From Phlyctochytrium arcticum (Eukaryota; Chytridiomycota; Chytridiomycetes; Chytridiales; Chytridiaceae): 64,000 bases of DNA. The notes under the pieces were generated by a model. That model was not told the DNA's origin, did not search any database, and saw only the letters and a program-made list of their open reading frames with translations. The translations under genes were made by a program, and so were the position numbers. How positions within the stretch are numbered: position 1 is the first letter of the stretch; each line of letters starts with the position of its first letter. Positions 10,901-21,931 of the stretch are shown here, in pieces. The stretch is taken from assembly GCA_025602905.1 (NCBI GenBank), contig JAHLKI010000030.1, positions 62,001-126,000 of the forward strand. The letters are read 5' to 3'.

Positions 10901-13900
10901 CGATTGAGCAGAGTGGCTTCTACAAGTTTGACATTCCTGGATTGTACTGCTACTGAGACCACCGTGGAATCATTTTCGTCCACACGCGAAGTATCCGCGC
11001 CCAAATTGATAAGTGACGTCGCAGGAATTAGGAGCTGCCGGCGAACGAAGTGCATGAGAGCAGTCTTCTGACTCGAGGGGGCGAAGTCCACCATGCCAGA
11101 ACTGTGCGAAACAAATTTTTCGAGTGATACTATTTGTTCTGACATTGTTTGACCTGGAGCGGCTCCCGCATTTCGCTTTGTTTGCGAAAATGGGTCAGTC
11201 TTGAGGTTTGCGACCAATAGCAAAGGTGTGTCGGTTGAACCATCTAGTTTGATGCACAGCCGAGCGGGATTCGCCCCGTGCTGCAACAGGAACGATACGC
11301 AGCTGTTTCTTTCCTTGATTGTGCCTGCCTGACAATTTTCTGAAAGGCCCGACAATGCCAAGTAGAGCGGAGTTCTCAAGTTACCGGTGAGGCTCCCGTC
11401 TGCACAACTACCAAAGTCACAAAGAGTGCGGACCAGCTCACTTTGATGGTACTGGGCTGCGAAGTGAAGACTTGTAAATCCCAACTCGTTCGGAGGCGGC
11501 TGATCATGCGGATGATCCTTGGGAAGCTGAACTTGTTCGTCAAATGTCAGATCATCTGAGCCACTCAACAGCCTCATCACTATCTGCAGTTGCTCCCATC
11601 GACATGTTAACCCTTTTGATCCAGCCTTCGATGAGGACTTGGATTGACTCTGCAAGGATTTAAGTGCCTCAACATGGAATTTGACAGCTGCCACAAGCGG
11701 AGGATATCCAGCGTCGTTCGCAGTCCCTAGCTACAAAGTCGGATAGAAATACATCAATTACACACACTCGCCGTATGCATCAAAACTCTATCTTACCATC
11801 TTTATTAAAACATCACGTTGCTGCTGCAACTTGGCCATCAACTGACTTGAGATTTTAGACTCGAACGGAACCTTGCCAACGTTGATACCCTTCAACTTGT
11901 CGGAAAACAGTCGCACGCCAGCCTTGGCAGCGATGTGAAAGGCATAATGCAAAATGGTATCTCCTTGACCGTAACGAGCGATCTCTACATCAGCACTGTG
12001 ATCCAAGAGCAAGTTAATCATAGGATCAGAGCCATGTTTCAACGCGAGTGCAAGTGGAGTTTCACCAGTCTTGGAGACGGCATTGTGTTCGATGTCTGTC
12101 AGAGGAATGAGCGAGGTCTACGTTAGTTCCGCAAACTAACATACCAGGCTGCTTGAAAAATATTTTAAGCATGTCCTTCCGGGTTCGCCACCAGTCACTC
12201 AGGTCATAAGCAAGTACTTCTTTGGCGTTGGAATTGGCATTGGCTTGCAAAGTCGATTTAGTAGCCGCCAAGATATGGAGCGGGGTCTCTCCTTTGAGAT
12301 TACGGATATTGACATCCGCTTTGTGCTCCAATAAACGAGTGAGTTTTTGCAAAAGACGTTTAGCTTCCTTTGCACTGGTAATCTCCTCATACATACAGCG
12401 ATGAAGCATAGAAATGCCTTGAATGAGATGTCAATTAGCAAAGAGGGCAGTATGGCCACATTTTGAACGCCGTACCGTCGTTGTCGCGATGATTGACTTC
12501 AATGTTGGGTAACGCAAGTAATGTGGAGACACAACGTGTGTGTCCCTTCATATCCGCAACCATCAGAGGGGAATACTTCCAATTGTTTGGGACATTGGGA
12601 TCCGCATCACCATAGCTCACTAACAGCTGTATGAGTGATGGCCACCCGAAACCTAGGGAATTGTTAAGTTCACAATGAAACTCCATTCCAAGCAGTTCTG
12701 TCTACCAGCGGCGTAGTGAATTGGGGTGTTGTCGGATATGTCTCTGCCGTTGGCATCAGACCCCTGGTCCAGCAAGAATTTTGCGACATCAAAATGTCCA
12801 TTCTTTACTGCAACATGCAACACCGTCTGGCCATTAGTATCAGCAGCGGTTACATCTCCTCCTGCCCCAATCAAAATCCGCACAATGTCTAGAAGTCCAG
12901 CTGCGGCGGCTAAGTGGAGAGCTGTGAATTTGGTCTTCTTGATGACTGCGCTGGGGGATGCACCAGCCTGAAGTAGTTTGGTGACGCTTTGAACATGTCC
13001 GTAATGAGCAGCGTAATGGAGTGCCGTGTAAGCCTCTGTAAAATGGATTGATCAGATACGCACTTTGAAAAAGTAGGTCGCCCCACTCACCTTTTAGTAA
13101 TGTATGGTCTGCTCCTACAGTTTGGGTCGCAGCCAATAAAATGGCAATGTTTTTTTCGCGCCCTAAACAGTGTCAAAGGATGACTATGCCAATGGCGTCA
13201 AACAAATCTTACCATATTTGGCGGCCAAGAGCAATGGTGTCAGTCTTGTGAAATCAGCTACGGAGGGGTCCATTCCTTTACTCAAAAGATACTCTAGGGC
13301 GTCCGGTTTTGTGGCTCCGGCAGCAAAGTGTAAACAGGTTCGACCTCGTGCATCCTGCTCAGAAGCCGCGTATTCTGATACTTCTTCAAAAAGCTCTTTC
13401 AAGAATTTGGTGCAGGGATTGATGGCTGCCAACCTGCAGGGAAAAATTACTCAGCTACCAAAAAATAGTCAAATTTCAATAGGATCATACTCTAAGGGTG
13501 TGATTCCGCTATTTTCAGTTGCCTTTTTCAGAATTTGATTTTTCCGATATGGAGTCAAACTTTCATGCTCGGTAATCTAAAGAATAGTCAGTACTTGGTT
13601 GGGTAACATTTCTTTACATCGAAACAGGGTCTAACCTTGAGGACTTCAATGTGCAGCTTATTAAACCCATGTCCATTTTCGAAAGCTTGTACCAAATGCC
13701 TTGCAATATGAAGATTTCCTGCCGCGGCAGCTTCATAGACCCCGTTTTTTTGGAGCATATGAGTTAGATCAGAGCCCAATGTTGGCGCAACCATTACGAG
13801 ATCAATAGTGGACTCTTGCAGATCTGGGTACGCCACAATGCGGTTAAGAACATCCCAAGAAATGCCTAACTTTTGCGCAGCGTAGTCTGGAGCATCATTG

Positions 13901-15558
13901 GAACTGCGCCCCTTAGGAGGACCAGTGCGTGCCAGTTTGGCAAGCGGATCACAGTTGGACGTTTTATAGAAGGCGTTGTTGCCCTCTCGGTTTCCTCGTG
14001 ATTCGTTCACAGATCTGTGCAACAGGATGCTCAGATGACATCCGCAGAACTTTCAATCCATACACTGAACAAGGGCAACTTACCGGATTTGACGGCCGTA
14101 AGATCTGTTAGAGACGTAACCGGTATTGGATGGGGAATGGCATTGATGATCTTTAGGTTCTATTCTTGAACGGTACACCGGGTCTCGATTTAGCAATAAG
14201 CCTAAGCTTCTGGTATCGTTTGCTACCGCCGCCATATAGAATGCCGTGTGGATAGGTGTGTCTGGCTTCACGCCCCAACTGCACGGAGGGGTATTTGTAA
14301 TGTCCGCCAGACACGATTCCAACAGAGGGTGATTTCCAGTCACTACAGCCCGTGCATATTCTCGACTAGAACAGACTGTGCAGCACTGGTAATCAATCTG
14401 ATCTACAGGCGTGCTTGGGTCTCGATCAGAGTGCGAGCACTTTGGGGCAGAAACTGTGCAGACTTTGTCTTTTTGTGCCGCTATTCTTTCCTGAATTTCA
14501 CGCTCGAGTTGCGCTGCATGTGCTTTGCCACCCTTTCCGGCCTTTGTCCTGCTGGTGGCAGCTTTTTTTCCTTTGCCTTTGGTTCCCCCTTTGCCCTTTT
14601 TGCGGGCAGGCTCATCGCTACCACTGTCACTCACTAACGCCGTAGGGAGAGCAGCTCGCGAATGTCCCACAGCAGCCTTCTTACTAGCGCGGATGCCGCC
14701 AGTCGACTGACGCGAGCGCTTACCGCTTATGGTGATACTATCTTGATCATCACCAGAAAGCGACCCGTCTCCCAAATATGTTTGGTCTCGCTTGATCGTC
14801 AGAGGGCGACGAGTATTACTCATGCTAGCATCGTACTCCTCGACAAGTTCAGAATCAACCTCGTCCGCAGGAAGCCACTCGTCGGCGTCGTGGGAAAACC
14901 CCTCCCATTTGACAAGATATTGCACTTTTCCCTGTTTGACCGAGTTAGTGCAATGTCAGAAATCCATAGCATGCAGACGCTCACCGCACGGGTCCTTTGC
15001 GCCAAAATCTTTTCTGCGAAGATGGTATTTGAATCCTCTCCGGAAAGCTGAGCGTCTGTTTCACTTTCTTCATCTTCGCTTTCATCTGATTCGACTTGCG
15101 TTCCTTCATTTGTAGGACTTGGCGCTCTAGGGGAAGGGACTCCAGACTTTCGAGGTCTCAAGCGCGATTCTTTCACTTCCACAGGAGGATCCGCATACTT
15201 TCGAGGTGATTCGCGTGGACGCCCAGCATCTGATTGGGAAACACATTAGATTTTGGGGGCAAAAATCGTATCACAGACTGCCTAGGGCATCGCTACCTTG
15301 TGCGTCGCTTTCTGAACTATCGTCGCGAGCTACGGTATTCAAGACTTTATGCTTTTTCTTGGCAGAAAATATGGCTATTTCTTGCAAGCCTTTTGCAGGA
15401 CTAGCTGCAATCCGAGTACTCTTTCTTCGGGGCGTTCCAGACATTGATGATGAGCCCGCATCGTCAGGAAAATCAAATACATCCTGCCCGTTGGCAGAAA
15501 TTAAGTCGGCTTGTTTTCCTACGGTGCTCTGCTTCCCCCTTTTACTCGTTCGTCCCAT
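4957..15558 (-). CDS. Chromodomain-ankyrin-WGR-PARP giant protein with CHFR-like Cys-rich C-terminus
   Basis: One gene of 14 exons encodes about 3,280 residues. Introns: 15230-15296, 14932-14984, 14015-14083, 13577-13635, 13434-13490, 13163-13212, 13036-13090, 12653-12705, 12418-12475, 12096-12144, 11731-11796, 9071-9129, 6493-6556; every junction keeps phase. Domains in order: basic/acidic N-terminus; chromodomain (~156-203, QYLVKWEGF, EWLP); Lys-rich linker; roughly three dozen ankyrin-type repeats (~400-2260); WGR domain (~2335-2440, core reads NWGDVKETG); PARP helical regulatory domain (~2450-2590); PARP catalytic domain with the full H-Y-E triad at H2663 (LLWHGSG), Y2697 (GVYFADM) and E2798 (NEFIVYSES); a Cys/His-rich module (~2821-2961, including CWYGTECRSQ); an acidic Ser/Gly tail. 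The triad implies poly-ADP-ribosylation. Start 15558 (MGRTSKRG) was preferred over an in-frame ATG at 15609. Confidence 0.85.
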
Positions 15559-17771
15559 CCTATCGGAAGTTTCGCCCAGCGTCTCTAGTCGGGGCACACA
15601 GAGGCACACGCGAAGTTTACCTCTGAAGTTACCTACGCGAGTTGGAGGACTTCGGCCGGGATATGGTTCATGAAGGCCCGTTCACGACCACTTTCTACTC
15701 ATGCCCTATAATTTGAGTGGGACAGCTTTGCCATGACAATGTCTTTGCCCGCTTTGCGGCTCAATCATTCATCAAGCCGGTGGCAGTGGCACGCGAATGG
15801 CGATGTCGATCGTCAGGTCGATCGTCGAAGATCGATATTGCTAGATCTTGTGTGAAGATCTTACGGTATTTGGCATGAGTGCACTTATTGAGCGACCGTA
15901 GGCATGCACAAAAATCACAACGTATGTACATTATATTCGGACGTGAGTTTCAGCGTGAGTGCATCGTGGTGAGTTTTGAATGTAGCTGCGGAATTCACCG
16001 GAGGCGATATACGGTAAGAGCGGATAGACCCGGGCGTACCCGAGCCTGTGTCTGAGCAGCAACGTGAGAAACGTACTTTTAAAAAATTCTTTCCCCACCC
16101 GCCCTCTCCTGATCATTTATTTACTATTCATATACATCTTTGGAAGGAGCCAGGGCCTCGATACCGGCTAATACAACCTTTGTCATACGAGTACTCGTAC
16201 GATTCGATGTACCCTATATATCGCCCAGGGTAAGCTAAGGAAAAAAATGTTGCTTTCTCTACTACCTTACAATTAAGTCACATGGTAGGTAGCTTTCGGC
16301 ACACGGCGTACTGTACGTATGGAGGGGGCACTATCGTCAAAGAATTAGAAAACCTATATACCACACAGTTATCCAAATTATTCCCTTGATTATCCTAGGC
16401 TGATTATCGGGTTTTTCCTTTGCCTTCTGTATACATAGCTAGACCATGTATACCAGATGGTGCAATTTTTGGTTATCTGTGCATTGTGCATTGTGTTGCC
16501 TGAAACTCAATACTAATTACGAAATTTAAATCATACCCAGAAAATTCCATTTCTTCGAAGAGCTCTCCATGGCCCTACGTATCTGTTCGCCACTCGGAAA
16601 TTTATCGCATTTTTTATATTACAAGTGCATGAACAGCACTATACTATGTGAAAATGGAAATTGTGAAATCCTGCTTCAATTGTATTCCGGGTCGTGCTCT
16701 CAGACTTTTAGTGTTCAGTTGCCCGGGCCTATGTCGGGTGAATTGTATTGGTTATTCTCGAAATTGCATTCTTTAGCGATGGGTTTTCCCATCCGACACC
16801 ATGGCCGGATGATTATCCGGACATATGCACCATCGGTATTTTAAAAAGGCCTCAGCCTCGATAAGATAGCACACATCTCGTCTGATGAAGGTGAAACAGC
16901 GACTTGATGAGTACCGCGTCAGCTCTCCCAGCAGCTCTCCAACGGACCAGCCCGGAGCAGTGTGCCCAGAACGACTAAAACGTTTTTCTATCCATCGAAA
17001 GCATTGTCCATTACCAAGATATCTGTAAGACCATTGTCTACCAAGTTATCTTTATTTGGAGAAGGCCAGGGAAGACCGGGTTCTCGAGTTTTGTGTAAAT
17101 TGTGAGTATGATATGATATTTTATTTGTTGAGGCTTTGTACCTGATCTGCCTGACAATGGAGGTTCGAAGGACTGGCTGGGGCTGGCGCCGGTCCACTAC
17201 AACCCAATATGATGCTTCGCAAAGTATCATAGAGCGCATTATAACAGGGGGTTACACTCCCAAAATGTACTTTGAACGCCTATTGGCCGAACATAACGCT
17301 TGCTTCAAAGACATTAACACTCTCCCCGACGTGGACATTCTAGGTGGATGCTTGGGTTTAGGGGGCTAAGACTGTCTTACCTTGATTGACCTTAAAGACT
17401 TTAAGACTATATACCGCTTTGACTTGGACGGAAAGGCCTGTCGCGGTTGGTCGCGACGCGCGAGTTCATTTTGGGACCCCAAAACCGGCGATGAATCGTA
17501 ACACATTTAGAGTAGTTTATCACAGCAGAATCCAGTCTGGGAGCATCATTGAAGCATAGGGCGCGTTCGGGCGTCAATATATTTGTTTACCCGGATCCTT
17601 GCTCTACATTACGCCCAGTCTTTCCTCCCTCGGGCGGAGGGTTGGGTCATTGTTGCAAGTATAAATGCCTGATGGAGCACCTACTCCCCAGGCATAAATC
17701 ACCACATTTGGAAACTGCCAGTGCGCTCCGCTTCATTCAGAGCCCCATCCCTTCCATTCCCGCAACCAATC
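15559..17771. other. Gene-poor 2.2-kb intergenic region
   Basis: No gene with a recognisable domain was found between the PARP gene (-) and the orphan gene at 17772 (+), so both promoters should lie here. It contains a 10-bp direct repeat (GTCGATCGTC at 15805-15814 and 15817-15826) about 250 bp upstream of the PARP start, and a 14-bp perfect palindrome (TACGAGTACTCGTA, 16186-16199). A 70-codon plus-strand frame at 17157-17369 (MEVRRTGWGWRR...) looks mildly protein-like but has no homology I recognise. Confidence 0.4.
17660..17666 (+). promoter_or_regulatory. TATA box of the orphan gene at 17772
   Basis: TATAAAT lies 106 bp upstream of the ATG at 17772, at a plausible distance for a core promoter. 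The assignment rests on sequence and position only. Confidence 0.5.
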
Positions 17772-18803
17772 ATGGTCTCTTTTTTCAAAACTCTCAAGAA
17801 AGCGGTTTGGGATGCCTATACCTCCGAGGACTTTTACACAAGCAAGATATCCACCATTGCAAAGGAACCCTCAAGAGTATTCACCCCAAAATCACCCACC
17901 CCACCCTCTCCACAACGCTCCAAATCATATCCTGTTAAATCAGAACGCTCGAATATACCAGCAGATATTTCCAAGCAGACCACTACTCGCCGAGAGCGAT
18001 GCGCGAGCGTCTTCAATGCACCAGTGCGCTTGAAGTTACCCAGATCAAGCAGCAAGGTGCGGTCTCACGCAATTTCGGATGCCGCAAAGGAGCGAAGGAG
18101 GATATCGACCCAAGTTGTCCCAGTCAGAATGGCATCCAAAACTTATATCGATACAGCATCTCCCGCATCGCGGACTTCACGCACGGACTCGGGTATTTCT
18201 ATTGGAGCGAGCTGGGATCGTTCGAGTGGAAAGTCCTGGACGTGCTATTCCCCCGAATCAAATTCGGTTGGTAGGCTTTCCGGCAATACTTACTGGGTCG
18301 AAGAGGATGAGTGCCCTCTGTATGTGGTCCAACAGCAGGCTCTCGCCAGTCAACGAGGACGCGTTCGTTCATACTCTCAAGGCATGGTGCCGGCACCCCG
18401 CCCTACAACGACTTACGCGTTCTCCCCTGCAACACGTCCCTCTTCCTACATGGAGGACAAGAACAACCATCACGACGTTCCTCATGGCTCGTCCATGTCT
18501 ATGCGTCCAACCAGTCGGAGCGGTCGCACGTCCATCTTTGTTCGCCGTCCAAGTCTTCCTCTCGCGCTCCCCTACACAGCACCAGCAACCTGCATCATGC
18601 CAGCCCCCACCAAAAACAATCACCAGCAGCATTTCCCCTCTGAACCTTCACGACCACGTCCCACTTCACACTACCCGATGCCCACCAAACGATTGTCGAT
18701 GGCAGAAGCACGCGTCCCCCACGGTCCATTTATTGCCAATCCCACCTACTACACCCACCCATCAAGTGTCAACATTATGGCGGCTTCTGCAATGAGAGTT
18801 TAA
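17772..18803 (+). CDS. Orphan Ser/Pro/Thr-rich protein
   Basis: A single open frame of 343 codons begins at MVSFFKTLKKAVWDAY. The first ~25 residues could form a short amphipathic helix. The rest is low-complexity and basic, rich in Ser, Pro, Thr and Arg, with several Ser-Pro and Arg-x-x-Ser sites that could be phosphorylated. No catalytic domain, membrane segment or zinc site is visible. An in-frame ATG at 17721 exists, but the later start gives the more structured N-terminus and fits the TATA box at 17660. Coding status is supported by frame length and the upstream TATA box; the function is unknown. Confidence 0.6.
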   Translation: MVSFFKTLKKAVWDAYTSEDFYTSKISTIAKEPSRVFTPKSPTPPSPQRSKSYPVKSERSNIPADISKQTTTRRERCASVFNAPVRLKLPRSSSKVRSHAISDAAKERRRISTQVVPVRMASKTYIDTASPASRTSRTDSGISIGASWDRSSGKSWTCYSPESNSVGRLSGNTYWVEEDECPLYVVQQQALASQRGRVRSYSQGMVPAPRPTTTYAFSPATRPSSYMEDKNNHHDVPHGSSMSMRPTSRSGRTSIFVRRPSLPLALPYTAPATCIMPAPTKNNHQQHFPSEPSRPRPTSHYPMPTKRLSMAEARVPHGPFIANPTYYTHPSSVNIMAASAMRV

Positions 18804-19438
18804 ATACTTCACAATCACCTCGAAATCTTACATCTTCCATTTTCTTGCCCATCCTGATACTTTAATCTATTTTTCTGCTTCACTTTCTCTTCTTGTATTT
18901 CTCTTTGTAAATTTTTGCATCTCCCATACCAATCTCTATTTATTCTTCACATTTTTTTTCCTTCGCATCATTGCAACAAAGCGAGTACTCGTTGCGTTTT
19001 TTCATTGAACTTTGCTTGTCCTGGGCACAGTATGTATGGCAAAGATGTATGTATTGACAGGTAGCGAAAGAGTCTGCGGTAGTGTAATCCAGTTATATAT
19101 ACCCTTGAAGCGAGAAAGTCAACGGTTAACTTCGAGGATGCCAGGGGCCCGTTGGTTACGGTACCGTATGCAGTGTCGGGTAAGCCCGGGTCCGCTCCTC
19201 AGGCTACTTATGCACCTCCGGTGAATTCCGATCACATCTGACGGCCTATCCTGGGGGTTTTCAAGGGTTTTTGGACCGGTTTTGCTTCTGAAAGAATGAT
19301 CCTGATGACTTCACCGACCCGCCAAAAGAATCTTATAGACCCAGTTAAAAACCCCCTATATAAAGGATGAGCATATGAAAAGCCGCTCTTAATTTTCTTG
19401 CACCATTTGTGAATAATTACAAAAAAATCAGTAAAAAA
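18804..19438. other. Intergenic region with annexin promoter
   Basis: The left part is T-rich and probably the 3' UTR of the orphan gene. The right part carries the TATA box of the annexin gene. Nothing else was seen. Confidence 0.5.
19357..19364 (+). promoter_or_regulatory. TATA box of annexin gene
   Basis: TATATAAA lies 82 bp upstream of the ATG at 19439. The position suits a core promoter with a short 5' UTR. Confidence 0.55.
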
Positions 19439-21372
19439 ATGTTCCACCAAACGTACAACCCGTCAATCGGTCAACCCGATATGATGGTATCTTCTTCTCA
19501 ACAATCGGTATTCCCAAGTACGGCAAGCGATACGCATACTTACCTGGCACCGGGTCGCCGTGGCAGTTACCCAGCGTCTCGGGAAACATCACCCAGTCCA
19601 GGACATACCGATACCGACCGCGGATCTCGTCGAGCGTCTGCCGCCCAAAATCTGCATATCCAAACTCGATTTGATGATCATGTTGAACCAACTGAAGTCT
19701 CTGAAGTGAATATTCCTGCGGTAGTTACATTTACGGTTCCGCAAGGTGTGTCCATCCCGTCTTCACCAGCGCAACAGCAATGGAATGGATCGGTTGCTGC
19801 TTCACCCACGCAGCATCTATCACCAAAATGGATCAATAACGGTCCCGATGCAAGACGGATGCAGTCTCCGAGCTCGCCCACCTTTCTTCACCCCACCGTG
19901 ACATTACAGCTTTCTCAGCAAGGAATCGATGCGCCGAGGTCGGCCGAAGTAGCGTCGCAGCCGCTCTCGAGAAGCAGCAGCGCAGTCAATTTCGCACAAG
20001 GACATACGCGTCGGCTGAGCAGCGCGAGCAGCATAAGTGACCGCGGGTATCAAAACCTCGAGCGAACTACCTCTCCTATGGGTCTTAGTACTGGTCGCTC
20101 TGGTTCTGTCATCATGATTGGGGACGAATACGGGCCTTTAACAAATCCTCAAGCTGCTGAGGATGTTCGGTTACTGCACAACGCTCTGAAGGGTGTTGAC
20201 GGTCATGGCGTAGGTGCGTGCACTTTGTTTTGCATCGCTTAGAGTTTGTTTTAGCGGTACTAATCATTGTTTTATCAGACAATAAAACTATTATTACGAT
20301 CGTGGGATGCCGGACCCCGGACCAGGCAGCACAGATTGCGCAGTCGTACAAAGCCTCTTATGGAATCAATTTGGCGGACGAGTGTCGAAAGCATCTCTCT
20401 AGCAATTTTGGAAAGTTGTGTGTAGCTTTAACTACACCTCTACCCGAATTCGATGCGGAATGTCTGCACGAAGCCATGGTATGGTTATGGTCATGTCCTT
20501 TCATACCTACTGCGCTGACAGTCAAGCATAGAGTGGCCTTGGTACCAGTGAAGATGTTCTCATAGAGGTTAGCCACACATTGGAGATGGCAATCAAATGC
20601 ATCTCCACTAACTTTGGTTGTAATTTTGTAGACTTTGATTGGACGCTCAAATGCAGAAATCAATTCCATCAAAGAAGCTTACTTTAACAAATATATGCGG
20701 GTTCTCGAAAAGGAGATTGTAAGCGAGACGTCAAGTCATTTACGAAAGCTACTGGTGGCCACGATTCAGGTTAGTCAACCACTTTCAGGATAGGTGAAGA
20801 CTTACTTACCCTGGCTATTCAGGCTCAACGAGATGAATCGGAGCAAACGTATGATGTAGAGCGAGATGTTGAGGTTTTGTTTCAGGAATCAAGGAAATCT
20901 TGGTGGAAGGGCCGCGATGAGAGCGTGTTTATTGCGACTCTGTGTGGACGATCTGATGCACATTTACTCCAAGTTTTTGATATGTACCAGAGAAAGCATG
21001 GCTCAACCGTAGAACAACTGGTACAGAATCAAACGGGCGGAGATTTGGGACGGGGATTGATGTGCTTGGGTACGTATAACGTAGCTTGCGCATGAAGTAT
21101 TCCTCAACTAAAGGCCACCTTACATAGTACACTCCGTGCAGAACCGTCCCGCACATGTAGCGACTCTCATCGAATCCAGCTTACACGCCGTGATTGGCAT
21201 CCATGACGGTGCACTCATTCGGTTGACTGCGCGATACCGAGATCCACGCGTTATGCGTCTTGTTCGTGATGCGTATGAACATGTCTATGGCAAGAGTCTA
21301 TATCGGCGGGTAGAGGATATGACATCGGGGGACTACAAGCGGCTTCTGTTACTTTGCATTGGGCTTGATTAA
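19439..21372 (+). CDS. Annexin with long disordered N-terminus
   Basis: Six exons (19439-20213, 20279-20478, 20532-20567, 20632-20769, 20823-21069, 21128-21372) encode 546 residues. The first ~235 are Ser/Pro/Gln-rich and probably disordered. Four annexin repeats follow: repeat 1 with GHGVDNKTIITIV, repeat 2 with GLGTSEDVLIETLIGRS, repeat 3 with WKGRDESVFIATLCGRS and repeat 4 ending DMTSGDYKRLLLLCI. Exon 3 is only 36 nt and encodes the G-x-G-T loop of repeat 2; skipping it would remove a type II calcium-binding loop. Annexins bind acidic phospholipids in a Ca2+-dependent way. The loop of repeat 1 has Val for the usual Thr and repeat 4 looks degenerate, so calcium affinity may differ between repeats. 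Confidence 0.88.
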
Positions 21373-21931
21373 GGATTCTATCATGGTTTCGGATTGTACA
21401 TACAAACATACAAACTTGGTCCACCTAAAAATATGCACAAACTTTTACCGTAGCCAGACGCTGTTACTGCTCTTAGACTTTTTCACTGCATAAGAGGCTA
21501 CCACTTCTGGCTCAGATTTTCGTGTTTTCACCAAGGCGGAATATCGGACAAATAAAAAAAAACCATTGATCCGCCAGTTACACTTCTCATACAGGGCCTT
21601 CACCAAATAAATCCTAAAAACCCCTGTTCAATCACAATGTAGTTAGCGATAAAGTCATATGTCAGCTTGCAGGTAAAGAATCCAAAAAAAAATCGGGGCG
21701 GAATAGACTATCTCGTTCGTTTCATTTGTCCAAATCGGGCGGGACTGACTTGAGTTTGAGGCGGCCGTGGAAGCAGCTGGTTGGCAGCAGCATCATCCAA
21801 GCTTCCACCTCGAAATCAACGCTCTTACACACCCCAAAGGACGACTATAAACAACAGGATACTCTTGCGAAAAAACAGGCGGACAAACTTAGTACGAAGA
21901 GCGGACCTACTTTACTGCTATATAGAACCGC
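21373..21931. other. Intergenic region upstream of SED5
   Basis: This 559-bp gap lies between the annexin stop and the SED5 ATG. It has A-rich tracts (around 21550 and 21680) and short spurious frames only. It presumably holds the annexin 3' UTR and SED5 promoter. Confidence 0.45.

Noticed and set aside
11788..15182. A string of short ankyrin or chromodomain genes
   Set aside because: All pieces join through GT-AG introns of 49-69 nt without a phase error, and no piece has its own good start and stop.
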